Made by a program: the position numbers and the translations under genes
DNA from: Petroclostridium xylanilyticum
GTDB lineage: Bacteria > Bacillota > Clostridia > SK-Y3
Reading direction: 5' to 3'
Assembly (NCBI RefSeq): GCF_002252565.1
Contig: NZ_NPML01000002.1
Span: 1 to 64,000, forward strand
DNA: 64,000 nucleotides
The notes under the pieces: generated by a model
Told to the model about the DNA's origin: nothing
Database searches by the model: none
What the model saw: only the letters and a program-made list of their open reading frames with translations
In this document: positions 9,176 through 17,928 of the stretch, one piece after another
How positions within the stretch are numbered: the stretch's first letter is position 1
Layout of the letters: every line of letters starts with the position of its first letter

Positions 9176-9451
9176 TATTGAAAGGTTATAAAGTGGTATG
9201 AAAATAGAATTAAAGATTAAGAATTACAAATGCAGAATGCTTGTTTGATAAGTAGCAAAATTTTATCAAAATAAAATTGAAGTTATAACGGTTAATTTAT
9301 TATGGTTCAAAGCATGGATATTAAAAAATAGAAGCCGATATTTATAGTAAGGTATTTGGATAAATAAATATTAATGTATAATGATAATAGGATATTATTT
9401 TTACTATTGCAAAATATAGAGAAATGATAAGATAGAAGGAGTCGTGAGGGT

Positions 9452-10006
9452 ATGAAAATTCTTCAGTTGAAAATAACATTAAAAGACGTAAAGCCTCCTG
9501 TCTGGAGGAGGGTATTGGTTAGAGACGATATCACGTTTTATAAACTCCACAGGATAATCCAGTATGCGATGGGATGGTTTGAATCCCACCTTTATGAGTT
9601 TAGGCTGGGAGAAATGATTATTGGGGAAAAAGATGATGACTGGGACTTTTACGACAGATATGAAGTTAAAAGTGCAAAAAGGGTAAAGTTAAGCAGCATG
9701 AACTTTGCACCAAAGGATAAATTCAGATATGTTTACGATTTTGGTGATGACTGGAGACATGACATTGTTGTTGAGAAGGTGCTTGACCCGGAAGAAGGCA
9801 TTAAATATCCAATATGTATCGGTGGTAAAAGAAACTGCCCGCCTGAAGATGTAGGGGGACCGTGGGGATATGAAGATTTCCTTGAAGCAATCCAAGACCC
9901 GCAGCATCCAGAGCATGAATCCATGCTTGAATGGGTGGGGGGTTCTTTTGACCCTGAAGAATTTAGCATAGATGAAGTCAATGATATGTTGAAGATGATA
10001 AAGTAA
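9452..10006 (+). CDS. Plasmid pRiA4b ORF-3 family protein
   Basis: The 184-residue protein matches the pRiA4b ORF-3 fold from end to end: LQLKITLKDVKPPVWRRVLV at the N-terminus, FYKLHRIIQYAMGW, then FRYVYDFGDDWRHDIVVEKV (about 90-109) and the signature CPPEDVGGPWGYEDFLEAI (about 130-148). Molecular function of the family is not established; it is often found near mobile DNA. An aggagtcg sequence precedes ATG 9452. The upstream repeat arrays fit a mobile-DNA neighbourhood. Length is normal. Confidence 0.9.
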   Translation: MKILQLKITLKDVKPPVWRRVLVRDDITFYKLHRIIQYAMGWFESHLYEFRLGEMIIGEKDDDWDFYDRYEVKSAKRVKLSSMNFAPKDKFRYVYDFGDDWRHDIVVEKVLDPEEGIKYPICIGGKRNCPPEDVGGPWGYEDFLEAIQDPQHPEHESMLEWVGGSFDPEEFSIDEVNDMLKMIK

Positions 10007-10072
10007 AAGCATATATATTTTATCGGACTTTGTATGGAGGAGATAAGGTGAAAAAAGAGGGGGAAAAATAAT

Positions 10073-10642
10073 ATGTCAGATAACATTAATAAAGTAGTTG
10101 TTATTTATAAATCAAAATATGGCAGCGCACAACGCTATGCACAGTGGATTGCAGATGAAGTCAAGGCGGATTTATTTGAAAGGTCTAAAATTACACTAAA
10201 TGACATACTCAAATATGATACAATTGTTTATGGCGGTTCACTGTATGCTGCTGGTATTTTGGGTATCTCACTCATAAAAAAGAACTTCGACAGAATGAAA
10301 GATAAAAAAGTGATAGTATTCTCTGTAGGTGCGTCTCCCGCACATCCTGAAGCAATAAATGATATTATAAACAATAATTTTACTGAAGAAATGAAGGAGA
10401 AAGTCCATTTCTTCCACTTGCGGGGTGGCTTCAATTATAAGAAGTTAAATCCAATTGACAGAGTTTTAATGTATTTTCTAAAGAAAAAAATTGAGCATAA
10501 GAAACCTGATGAACTTACTGACGATGAAAAAGGAATGCTTGCATGCTATAAACATCCTGCTGACTGGACAAATAAAAAATCAATAAATCCGATTATTGAA
10601 TCAATAAAAAGTAGAAGTCCAGGGCTAAGAAGAGAATCTTAG
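10073..10642 (+). CDS. Flavodoxin-domain protein
   Basis: This is a 189-residue flavodoxin-like protein of the HemG/flavodoxin_5 type. VVVIYKSKYGSAQRYAQWIADEV (about 8-30) contains the FMN phosphate-binding loop (SKYGSAQ), and YDTIVYGGSLYAAGI (about 46-60) forms the second FMN loop. It probably carries electrons in the cytoplasm; protoporphyrinogen oxidase activity is possible, but no heme genes are nearby. The C-terminal KHPADWTNKKSINPI also fits the family. GGGGG precedes ATG 10073 at normal spacing. The next gene is a membrane protein 89 bases downstream on the same strand. Confidence 0.85.
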   Translation: MSDNINKVVVIYKSKYGSAQRYAQWIADEVKADLFERSKITLNDILKYDTIVYGGSLYAAGILGISLIKKNFDRMKDKKVIVFSVGASPAHPEAINDIINNNFTEEMKEKVHFFHLRGGFNYKKLNPIDRVLMYFLKKKIEHKKPDELTDDEKGMLACYKHPADWTNKKSINPIIESIKSRSPGLRRES

Positions 10643-10731
10643 GCATTCATTTATTTTACAAATATTGCATTGTATATTATTAAAGTGTGATACAATAGTT
10701 ATTAAGCAAATTTATAGGGGGTATTTGGAAT

Positions 10732-11604
10732 ATGAAATTTAGAAAGTCTATAAGTTTACTGGTATTATGTATTGCTGCTCTGTCATTGATTGCAACAACA
10801 TGTGGAATTTTTTCAAAACAAGGTCCTGGAGAATATAATTTTACATCAATACACGGTCAAACAATAACTATTTACGGTAAAGGAATATATGGCAACAATT
10901 CTGTATTAGCAGCCCTGCAGGCCATACCGCAGGATATTGTGACATTGGGTTTAGGCATCCCGATTCTTATAATCTCGCTCTTTCTGGCAAGAAAAGGTTT
11001 AATAAAAGGAAGGCTGCTTCTGGGTGGAACATTAGGATATTTTTTAATTACATATATGATATATACATTTATTGCAATGTATAACAGGCTGTTTTTGGTA
11101 TATGTAGTGCTTATGTCAGCAAGTTTTTTTGCATTTGTTTTGACTTTGCTGGCATTTGATATTGAAAAAATGAGTTCTTATTTCAGTAGTAAATTGCCAG
11201 TTAGGTTTGCAGGAGGCTACCTAATGTTCTCTACGGCAATGATAGGATACTTGTGGCTTGCGAGAGTCATACCAACACTCATTGACGGTTCTGTACCTTT
11301 GGAAGTTGAGCATGGCACTACACTCACAGTTCAAGCATTTGACCTGGCATTCTTTCTGCCCGGGATTTTTTTATCAGGGTTGCTTTTGATAAAGAAAAAA
11401 CCGTTTGGTTACATGTTAGCACCAATTGCGACGGTCACTAATGTTTTGATAATGGCTGCGCTTTTATCAAAGGGAATTTCAATGAACCTGGCTGGAATAG
11501 AAGGAACTCTTCCAATGATTACTATGACGTCTTTATTTGACTTGTTAGCAATTGTATCTTTGCTTTTGATATTTAAAAATGTAAATGAACCTGTGTACAC
11601 ATAA
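10732..11604 (+). CDS. Polytopic membrane protein of unknown function
   Basis: The 290-residue protein has an N-terminal hydrophobic helix (about 7-27), a short extracytoplasmic part, then about six further membrane helices (near 68-84, 98-115, 121-143, 160-178, 204-222, 232-250, 262-282). I recognise no catalytic motif. RBS ataggggg lies before ATG 10732. It follows the flavodoxin gene, so a membrane redox partner is conceivable but unsupported. Confidence 0.6.
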   Translation: MKFRKSISLLVLCIAALSLIATTCGIFSKQGPGEYNFTSIHGQTITIYGKGIYGNNSVLAALQAIPQDIVTLGLGIPILIISLFLARKGLIKGRLLLGGTLGYFLITYMIYTFIAMYNRLFLVYVVLMSASFFAFVLTLLAFDIEKMSSYFSSKLPVRFAGGYLMFSTAMIGYLWLARVIPTLIDGSVPLEVEHGTTLTVQAFDLAFFLPGIFLSGLLLIKKKPFGYMLAPIATVTNVLIMAALLSKGISMNLAGIEGTLPMITMTSLFDLLAIVSLLLIFKNVNEPVYT

Positions 11605-11647
11605 AAAGAAGGCTTTTCTGTATAACCCAAAAAAACTCGTGTCACGA

Positions 11648-11712
11648 ATAAAAAAGTTGTGTTAAAAATAAAAAAGTTGTGTTAAATAGATAATAAAGTT
11701 GTGTTGAACAGT
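11648..11712 (+). repeat. Three degenerate copies of the 20-bp repeat
   Basis: Three units of the form aataaaaaagttgtgttaa / aataaagttgtgttgaa lie directly after the membrane protein gene. The aataaa-gttg core is shared with the 9081-9175 array. Confidence 0.6.
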
Positions 11713-11865
11713 TCAATTCATAATAGTGAAAAAATTAAAAAATAGAAAAGTCCTTTTATAAAGGGTAAAGAAGAAAAGAAAATAAAGTTCTGAGATTTTA
11801 TATTTCTTGATACAAGAATGAGGGTATATAATTAAAATGATAAAATAAAGGAAGGTAAGGATGAA

Positions 11866-12357
11866 ATGACAAATGAAAAAATAAATAATTGTTGTTGCTC
11901 TGGTGGAAAAGATACATTTCATAAAATAGAAAATGACGATACATGTCCTGTGTGTAGAACATCAGGAATTAAAGTAAAAAATATTACAGTAAAGCATTTG
12001 GTAGTTGATGCCCTTGCAGAATTGGTCGGAGATATGGATTATTATATATGCGTAAATGAAGAATGTGATATTGTTTATTATAATCCAGAATCAGGTGTTA
12101 AGTTTGATAAACAGCAAGTGAAAGTGCCTATATGGTTTAAAAAAGATGCCAATCCTAAATACGCCTGTTACTGCAGCAAGGTTACAGAGGAACAGGTTAT
12201 AAATGCCGTAATAAAACATGGTGCAAAAACCGTTAAAGATATTATAGAAATTACAGGGGCGATGAAAAACAGCCAATGTAAAAAGAATAATCCATTAGGA
12301 AAGTGCTGTCACAAAATAATTCAGGTTGCTATAAATAAGGGGTTATCCATGAAATAA
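11866..12357 (+). CDS. CopZ-family Zn/[2Fe-2S] protein (BFD-like C-terminal domain)
   Basis: The 163-residue protein has a cysteine-rich N-terminus (NCCCSGG, then CPVC near residue 26) and a long middle part with CVNEECDIVYY, as in the N-terminal domain of Archaeoglobus CopZ. The C-terminal BFD-like [2Fe-2S] motif follows: YCSKVTEEQVINAV, TGAMKNSQC and NPLGKCC (about 105-152). The HMA copper-chaperone domain of CopZ is missing, so it is a stand-alone iron-sulfur/zinc protein, perhaps in metal or metalloid redox. ATG 11866 follows aaggaaggtaaggatga. A broken paralogue sits next to the arsenic operon at 35744-35966. Confidence 0.8.
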   Translation: MTNEKINNCCCSGGKDTFHKIENDDTCPVCRTSGIKVKNITVKHLVVDALAELVGDMDYYICVNEECDIVYYNPESGVKFDKQQVKVPIWFKKDANPKYACYCSKVTEEQVINAVIKHGAKTVKDIIEITGAMKNSQCKKNNPLGKCCHKIIQVAINKGLSMK

Positions 12358-12425
12358 GTGCAGTTATATTTAATACTGAATTTTTATAGATTGCGGCTTG
12401 TGAACTTTAGGGAGGAAAAAGGCAT

Positions 12426-12962
12426 ATGGGAATTGATATGCGTGAAGAAGGACGAAAAATAGGTCAGTTAACAGGAGAAATGTCTTGTACACTGCAAATT
12501 GTAAAGAAATTAAAAGAAATGGGTTTTAGTATAAAACAAGTATTACAGACTATTGAGTTGCCCGAGAGTACTGTTTTGAGGGTTTTTGATGGCAAAGAAG
12601 ATATTAGAAAAATAGCAGAGGATACTGTAAATCAGCAAATAGCAGAAAATGGCGGTAAAATCCCACAAGAGCGGGACTTTATAAAATGGGTAGAAAATGC
12701 ACTTGAGTATTTTGTACCAGAAGAAGATAAGGAAGAACTAATACCTTTTAAAGAACCACAGAGGCTCACTTGTGAGCAGTGGGCTCAGCATACTCCCTAT
12801 GAAAACAAATTGGAACTTTTTGATGGACAGGCACTAGCAGATTTAAGAGAACGGGAAAATATGATAATTGCCCTTGTATACAACATCGGACTGGAACACT
12901 TTATTAAAATACTCCCGCAGGAATCTAAAGCAATATTGAAGGAACTTTTAAATGAGCAATAA
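12426..12962 (+). CDS. Hypothetical protein with possible helix-turn-helix
   Basis: This is a 178-residue, mostly helical and charged cytoplasmic protein. An early segment (LKEMGFSIKQVLQTIELPESTVLRVFDG, about 33-60) resembles the helical tail seen in Rpn/PD-(D/E)XK transposase-like proteins and may be a small HTH. I do not recognise the rest. GGGAGG lies before ATG 12426, and the upstream gene ends 68 bases before, so co-transcription with the CopZ-like gene is possible. Confidence 0.5.
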   Translation: MGIDMREEGRKIGQLTGEMSCTLQIVKKLKEMGFSIKQVLQTIELPESTVLRVFDGKEDIRKIAEDTVNQQIAENGGKIPQERDFIKWVENALEYFVPEEDKEELIPFKEPQRLTCEQWAQHTPYENKLELFDGQALADLRERENMIIALVYNIGLEHFIKILPQESKAILKELLNEQ

Positions 12963-13373
12963 AAAAGTTTTTCAATGAAATATAAAGTTATAGTTAAAAT
13001 GTATATCAGTTTAGGTTTATTGAGGGAATTTCACCTGTGGTACGGCTAACCTCCAAAGCCTTATCCCAAGATGTTTAAGAAATAAAAAAGAGGCTCGTAG
13101 TGGGTGTAATAGACCCAAAGGAGGAAACAGACAGGGCTGTAAGGAACGGAGCGATATGTACAGTGGCGATAATATGATGTGAGTTGATTACCCCTACGGG
13201 GTATCATTACTTGGGAATTGGAGGCGTGGGCTGTATATGGTGGTTTTTACCAATGCATATTATTATTTAACAGCAATAAGAGTCACAAAGAGATAGTATA
13301 AATTGATTTTAAGTAGGATATTTTTATTAGTATCTTTATTAAATCTTATAAGTATGATAATATTTTTGTTGTA
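12963..13373. other. Gene-free region with conserved-looking GC-richer core (13040-13240)
   Basis: No open frame of note. The segment 13040-13240 is more GC-rich than the surroundings and contains ctccaaagcc, ggctcgtagtgggtg, aaaggaggaaacagacagg and a small perfect hairpin TACCCCTACGGGGTA (13189-13203). It could be a remnant of a structured RNA or a mobile intron, but I cannot match it to a known class. Confidence 0.35.
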
Positions 13374-13388
13374 GGTCGGATGTCCGAA
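13374..13388. promoter_or_regulatory. Putative TetR operator, site 1 (autoregulatory)
   Basis: GGTCGGATGTCCGAA has a perfect palindromic core TCGGATGTCCGA. It lies between a TATGAT -10-like box (about 13353) and the Shine-Dalgarno site of the TetR gene. A copy differing at one base, in opposite orientation, lies at 14420-14434. Confidence 0.7.
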
Positions 13389-13409
13389 TTAAAGGAGGAG
13401 AGAAAGAGC

Positions 13410-13988
13410 GTGGCAGATGAAACTGATAAACTAAACCAATCAGAAAAAATATTATTGGCTGCTTCTAAATGCATATCTTCTAGAGGCTACGCCAATGTTT
13501 CATTGAGAGACATTGCTGATGAAGCAGGTGTTGTCCTTAGCCAGTTAAACTATTACTATAAGAATAAGGAAGGGTTATTTACAGAAGTAGTAAAAATGAT
13601 GATTGGAAAATATTTATTAGAGATTGAGGAGTGCTTAACGGTAGAGGCATTCCCTAAGGAAAGAGCATTATCTTTGATAAAATATTTTCGAGATTTACTA
13701 AAGTACAATCCAGAACTTTTTAAATTACTATATGATTTTACAGGATTAGCACTTTGGACACCTGCTTTTAGTGGTTTACTAAGCAATTTATTCAAGGAAC
13801 TATCGAATATGATAGAAAAGTACATTTTGAATAATCTTCAAATAAAGCATCTAAAAGGATATTCACCAAAATCTTTATCAAGACTTATTTTAGGTGCAAT
13901 GTTTGGGACGGCTATACAGGTTCTACTTGATGACGAAGAAGAAGATTTGCCGGAAGCATTAAACGCCATGCAGATATTATTTGAATAA
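13410..13988 (+). CDS. TetR/AcrR family transcriptional regulator
   Basis: The N-terminal HTH is clear: SEKILLAASKCISSRGYANVSLRDIADEAGV, with a recognition part LSQLNYYYKNKEGLFTEV (about residues 10-58 from this start). A helical ligand-binding domain follows. I choose GTG 13410 because aaaggaggag (13391-13400) precedes it; an in-frame ATG at 13380 would overlap the operator palindrome and lacks a binding site. It likely represses itself and the downstream phasin/UbiB genes through the 13374 and 14420 palindromes. In several Clostridia a TetR, a phasin-like protein and a UbiB kinase occur together, but the ligand is unknown. Confidence 0.9.
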   Translation: MADETDKLNQSEKILLAASKCISSRGYANVSLRDIADEAGVVLSQLNYYYKNKEGLFTEVVKMMIGKYLLEIEECLTVEAFPKERALSLIKYFRDLLKYNPELFKLLYDFTGLALWTPAFSGLLSNLFKELSNMIEKYILNNLQIKHLKGYSPKSLSRLILGAMFGTAIQVLLDDEEEDLPEALNAMQILFE

Positions 13989-14014
13989 ATTTGTAAAAAG
14001 AAAGGGAGATTGGT

Positions 14015-14377
14015 ATGCCAGGTATAATTGAAAAATCTATTAATATGGGACTTGGTTTATTTTCATACTCAAGAGAAAAAATTGAAGCAGTAGTAGATGA
14101 ATTAGTAAACAAGGGAGAAGTAGCGAGAAAAGATGCAAAAGATTTAGTTAATGACTTAGTAAAAAAGGGAGAAGAGCAGAGAGAAGACTTTAAGAAAATG
14201 ATAAAGGATGTAATTATTGAATCATTGGATTACATGAATATTGCTAGAAAAGAAGATTTACTTTCAGAAAAAGATATAAAGAAGATTATCAGGCAAGAAC
14301 TCATAGAGATACTAAATGAACAAGAGATTGCAACAAAAGATGATATTAGTAATCTCAAGAAAGAATTAAAAAAGTAA
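14015..14377 (+). CDS. Phasin-like coiled-coil protein
   Basis: The 120-residue protein contains no cysteine and is almost entirely charged amphipathic helix: GLFSYSREKIEAVVDELVNKGEVARKDAKDL followed by KKGEEQREDFKKMIKDVI. This matches the polyhydroxyalkanoate-regulator/phasin-like family. The first part has the amphipathic helix (IIEKSINMGLGLFSYS) that could touch a lipid surface. Start ATG follows aaagggagattggt. It sits 26 bases after tetR and before the UbiB gene, so a lipid-surface role linked to UbiB is inferred; no PHA synthase is in the window. Confidence 0.75.
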   Translation: MPGIIEKSINMGLGLFSYSREKIEAVVDELVNKGEVARKDAKDLVNDLVKKGEEQREDFKKMIKDVIIESLDYMNIARKEDLLSEKDIKKIIRQELIEILNEQEIATKDDISNLKKELKK

Positions 14378-14419
14378 AAAAATCATAAAGTGAACAATGT
14401 TTTTACCTGAGACAATTAA

Positions 14420-14434
14420 TTCGGTCATCCGACC
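14420..14434. promoter_or_regulatory. Putative TetR operator, site 2
   Basis: TTCGGTCATCCGACC is the reverse complement of the 13374 site with one base changed. It lies 43 bases after the phasin-like gene and about 100 bases before the UbiB start, so the kinase may have its own TetR-controlled promoter. Confidence 0.65.
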
Positions 14435-14533
14435 TTCTTTGGTTTAAAACTTAACTTATAGTCAAGACTAAAAAATAACATATAAAAAATTAAGTGGTAT
14501 ATGCAAAAAACTGTAAATAGGTTGTGATATAAA

Positions 14534-16228
14534 TTGATTGCTATTAATCGATATAAGCATATTAAAAGATATCAAGAAATTATTCTAGTGTTTATCAAAC
14601 ATGGTTTTGGTACTTTCATAGACCAGATGGGCATCCTGTCTTATTTAAATATAAGGAAAAGAATAGTAAAACACACGGCTGAAAATAAATTTACGAAACT
14701 TACTGTAGGTCAGCGGTTAAGGCTATCATTAGAAGAATTAGGACCTACCTTTATAAAGTTGGGGCAAATCATTAGTACAAGACCCGACCTTCTACCACAG
14801 GATATCATTGAAGAACTGGAAAAATTGCAGGATACAGTACCGCCTTTTCCATTTGAAGAAGTTAGAAATGTGATAGAAAGCGAATTGGATGACTCACTAG
14901 AAAATATCTATGCGAAATTTGATGAAAAGCCTTTAGCGGCAGCATCTATTGCACAAGTTCATCTTGCAGAATTACTATCAGGGAAACGAGTAGTTGTCAA
15001 AGTTCAAAGACCTAAAATAGAGAGGAACATTGACCTTGATTTAAAAATATTGAAGGACCTCGCATATTTTATTGACAATCATACGAAGTATGGGAAACTA
15101 TATGATTTTAGTAAGATGGTGCAGGAATTTGAAATTACTATTAAAAATGAACTGGATTTTAGAATTGAAGGAGAAAATGCAGAAACATTTAAGAAAAATT
15201 TTATGAAAGATAAAGATGTGATTGTTCCTAATATCAGTTGGATTCATACAACACGTCGTGTATTAACAATGGAATATATTGATGGTATACGGTTAAATGA
15301 TTTTGAAGCACTGGAGAAAGCAGGGCTTAACCGTAAAGTAATTGCTCATAACCTTGCTACTTCTATATTTAATCAGATATTAAGAGATGGTTTTTTTCAT
15401 GGAGACCCCCATCCCGGTAATATTATGGTTTTAGAAGGGAATGTAATTGCGTTTTTGGATTTGGGTATGGTGGGGAAGTTAAGTGAGGAACGGAAAACCC
15501 AATTTCTTAAAATGCTAATGGGGATTACATTTAAAAACAGCAAATTGATTATTCAAGGAATAGTAGGATTAGATGCAATGTCAAGTTGGGTAAATATAAA
15601 AAAACTTGAGAAGGATATTGATATATTAAGGGATAAATATTTGTCAATTCCTCTAAGCGAGATAAAAATTGGTGAGGTACTCAATGAGATTTTTCACCTT
15701 GCCTTTTCCTATAATATTATGATTCCGAGCGAGTTCACAATGCTTGCAAAATCACTTATTACCTTAGAAGGTTTAGTAGAAAAATTAGACCCACAACTTA
15801 ATATTTTAGAAGTTGCAGAGCCAATTACAGGAAAGTTAATGTTTAGAATATTCTCGCCCGAAAAAATAGGAAAAGAATTTATTGGCGGAATTATGGACTA
15901 TGGTAATTTAGCAAGGAAATTCCCATCCTCGATGCTGAACTTTTTAGAAAAAATAGAAGATGAAGATTTTACAATGCAGTTTAAGATTAAGGATATTGAG
16001 AGAATTGTGAAACAAATAGAAAAAATTTTTAACCGTCTTTCATTTAGTATGGTGTTACTGGCAGTCAGTATCGTCATTGCAGGCATTATTATAGGTTCTG
16101 GAATGAGTGCCCATACAGGAGTAGAGGTATATTTTCTAAATATAACAATTTTAAAAATTGGTCTGGTAATTGCCGGCGCAATAGTATTGTTTCTTATTAT
16201 TTCAGTATTACGGTCCGGTCATTTATGA
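14534..16228 (+). CDS. ABC1/UbiB-family atypical kinase
   Basis: The 564-residue protein has the UbiB hallmarks: the KLGQIISTRPDLLP extension (KxGQ, about 75-88), the alanine-rich loop AAASIAQVHLA (about 135-145), the VVVKVQRP lysine (about 156), HGDPHPGNIMV (about 288-298) and FLDLGMVG (about 305-312). Two C-terminal membrane helices follow (about 500-520 and 535-558). UbiB proteins act at membranes in isoprenoid/quinone lipid homeostasis and have ATPase activity; no ubiquinone is expected in Clostridia, so the target lipid is open. The TTG start at 14534 has only a weak binding site. It is adjacent to tetR and the phasin-like gene and is likely co-regulated. Confidence 0.9.
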   Translation: MIAINRYKHIKRYQEIILVFIKHGFGTFIDQMGILSYLNIRKRIVKHTAENKFTKLTVGQRLRLSLEELGPTFIKLGQIISTRPDLLPQDIIEELEKLQDTVPPFPFEEVRNVIESELDDSLENIYAKFDEKPLAAASIAQVHLAELLSGKRVVVKVQRPKIERNIDLDLKILKDLAYFIDNHTKYGKLYDFSKMVQEFEITIKNELDFRIEGENAETFKKNFMKDKDVIVPNISWIHTTRRVLTMEYIDGIRLNDFEALEKAGLNRKVIAHNLATSIFNQILRDGFFHGDPHPGNIMVLEGNVIAFLDLGMVGKLSEERKTQFLKMLMGITFKNSKLIIQGIVGLDAMSSWVNIKKLEKDIDILRDKYLSIPLSEIKIGEVLNEIFHLAFSYNIMIPSEFTMLAKSLITLEGLVEKLDPQLNILEVAEPITGKLMFRIFSPEKIGKEFIGGIMDYGNLARKFPSSMLNFLEKIEDEDFTMQFKIKDIERIVKQIEKIFNRLSFSMVLLAVSIVIAGIIIGSGMSAHTGVEVYFLNITILKIGLVIAGAIVLFLIISVLRSGHL

Positions 16229-16265
16229 GTAATGTTGAGTGTAGTATTGTAAGGGGGAAGAAACA

Positions 16266-16997
16266 GTGGGGGAATACTTTTTTGATATTGTAATATATTT
16301 TGCCCTATACTCTTTTATAGGATGGATGCTGGAAACAATTTATGCTAGTATTTCTAAAAAGAAATTTATTAATAGAGGATTTTTGCATGGTCCTTTCTGT
16401 CCCATATATGGATTTGGGGCAATATTGATTATTCAGTTGCTAATTTTTTTGAATAATAGCCTTAGCATTATATCAGAGTCAGCACCAGTTAAAATATTGT
16501 TGGCTATGTTATTAACAACAATACTTGAATATATCACCGGATATGTTTTAGAGAAAATATTTAACTGCAAATGGTGGGATTACAGTAATAACTTTTTAAA
16601 TTTGCATGGGAGAGTATGTATAAAGTATTCTATATTCTGGGGAATACTTTCTTATATTCTAATCACTTTTGTTCATCCTATAACTGTTAAGTATGTTGCT
16701 TTTTTGAACATGTCAATGAAATTTATTATGACGGCTATTATAATTATTTATTTTATTTTTGATACAATAAAATCAGTTGCAGAAATAATAGACCTAAAGC
16801 AAGTTGTACTGATGAATTATAAAAACCCTATGGAAAATTTTCGTGAACGAGTAGTAAAATACAAAAGGATTTTTCAGGCATTTCCTAAATTGCGATTTTT
16901 AAATGTTGGCAAACTTAATCAGGAGATTAGAGAATATGTACAAAATGAGTTTAAAAGAATTAAGGTTAAAGTTAAAGGCAGACAACGAGATTTATAG
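16266..16997 (+). CDS. Putative ABC-transporter-permease-like membrane protein (PF06541/CmpB family)
   Basis: The 243-residue protein begins YFFDIVIYFALYSFIGWMLE and continues INRGFLHGPFCPIYGFGAI, the signature of the PF06541 family annotated as putative ABC transporter permease. About six membrane helices are visible, and WWDYSNNFLNLHGRVC in the middle is also conserved. No ATPase partner is adjacent, so transport function is unproven. GTG 16266 follows aagggggaag. Its last 62 bases overlap the start of the HD-domain gene, so the two are translationally coupled. Confidence 0.8.
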   Translation: MGEYFFDIVIYFALYSFIGWMLETIYASISKKKFINRGFLHGPFCPIYGFGAILIIQLLIFLNNSLSIISESAPVKILLAMLLTTILEYITGYVLEKIFNCKWWDYSNNFLNLHGRVCIKYSIFWGILSYILITFVHPITVKYVAFLNMSMKFIMTAIIIIYFIFDTIKSVAEIIDLKQVVLMNYKNPMENFRERVVKYKRIFQAFPKLRFLNVGKLNQEIREYVQNEFKRIKVKVKGRQRDL

Positions 16998-17439
16998 GGA
17001 ATATAAGAGTTACATTGAAGATTTGCTGAGAAATGAAAATGTAAAAATGATGAATCGGTATAGGCATCATTACTTTACGACATGTCTTGACCATTGTTTA
17101 AATGTATCATTTTACAGTTATATGATTTGTAGATATGTAGGCTTAGATTATGTTTCCGCTGCAAGGGGTGGGTTACTGCACGATTTATTCTTATATGATT
17201 GGAGAACTACAAAACTAAGTGGAGGGAAGCATGCATTCAGGCATCCAGATATAGCACTTGAAAATGCTGTTAAAGTATTTGATTTAAATGAAATAGAGAA
17301 GGACATCATAAGTAAGCATATGTGGCCTCTTACAATAAAGCCTCCAAAATATAATGAATCATTTATAGTTTGTTTTGTAGATAAATATTGTGCGTCTGTA
17401 GAAATTGGACAGGGAATAATAGCAAACATTAAATATTGA
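16936..17439 (+). CDS. HD-domain phosphohydrolase-like protein
   Basis: From ATG 16936 the product is 167 residues and contains HHYFTTCLDHCLNVSFYSY, then RGGLLHDLFLYDW (HD pair), HAFRHP, ISKHMWPLT and VDKYCASVE, the ordered His/Asp ligands of HD metal hydrolases. I prefer ATG 16936 to the upstream in-frame start at 16903 because caggag lies ten bases before it. Substrate is unknown, possibly a nucleotide. It overlaps the PF06541 gene, a pairing that recurs in Clostridia. Confidence 0.8.
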   Translation: MYKMSLKELRLKLKADNEIYREYKSYIEDLLRNENVKMMNRYRHHYFTTCLDHCLNVSFYSYMICRYVGLDYVSAARGGLLHDLFLYDWRTTKLSGGKHAFRHPDIALENAVKVFDLNEIEKDIISKHMWPLTIKPPKYNESFIVCFVDKYCASVEIGQGIIANIKY

Positions 17440-17469
17440 ATCATAGGCGTTAACCTAAGCCATAATTTG

Positions 17470-17860
17470 CTAAATACTAATGACACAAGAATGCTCCCGT
17501 AATATTTCAGCTGTTGTTTTACGCGTTCTTGAGTCATGTAAGCTTTGTTCAGCTGTCCTTTGAAAAACGAATACTAAACAATTTATTGCTTTTGCAGTTA
17601 CAGCAAGGTTTTTGATATTATATCTGCTTTTGTAGCAATTAATTTGATAAACAGAATCATACTTATACTCCGCTGCTTATTCAAATACATCAATTGCTGC
17701 AATGCAGAATACATTACAAACATCAAAACAATTGCTATTAATCTGCCGTATAAAAGACAATCCAATTGGTCTTTGCCGCAACTGCCTACTTTAATGTGGC
17801 TTAACTTAACGCTTATGAATTGCCTTAAAGTATTGAATTGTCAAGGTTCGACAGCACATT
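17470..17860 (-). pseudogene. IS4-type transposase C-terminal remnant
   Basis: On the minus strand the sequence reads KVGSCGKDQLDCLLYGRLIAIVLMF, then MYLNKQRSISMILFIKLIATK and, after a frame change, QSLHDSRTRKTTAEILREH to the stop at 17472-17470. This is the C-terminal region of IS4-family transposases after the catalytic Glu. The N-terminal two thirds are missing. It fills most of the gap between the HD gene and the response regulator. Confidence 0.6.
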
Positions 17861-17928
17861 TATAGGTGCGAAGTTTGAGTAAAGTTATTTGAAAATGATT
17901 TTATGAAAGCATTGTAAAAAGGTTTGAT

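Larger units (their letters stand above)
8469..9451. other. Gene-free repeat region
   Basis: Nearly 1 kb without a credible gene. It holds the 8501-8610 repeat/hairpin, the second copy of the 150-bp block (8847-9000), the 9081-9175 array, and G/A-rich stretches (gggttaagg, gggataagg) that recur several times. It appears to be accumulated ends of decayed elements. Confidence 0.6.

Noticed and set aside
13040..13240. Group II intron
   Set aside because: No domain V signature or reverse transcriptase remnant could be found; left as unexplained.
17644..17865. 73-residue plus-strand frame
   Set aside because: It is the antisense of the IS4-type transposase remnant.
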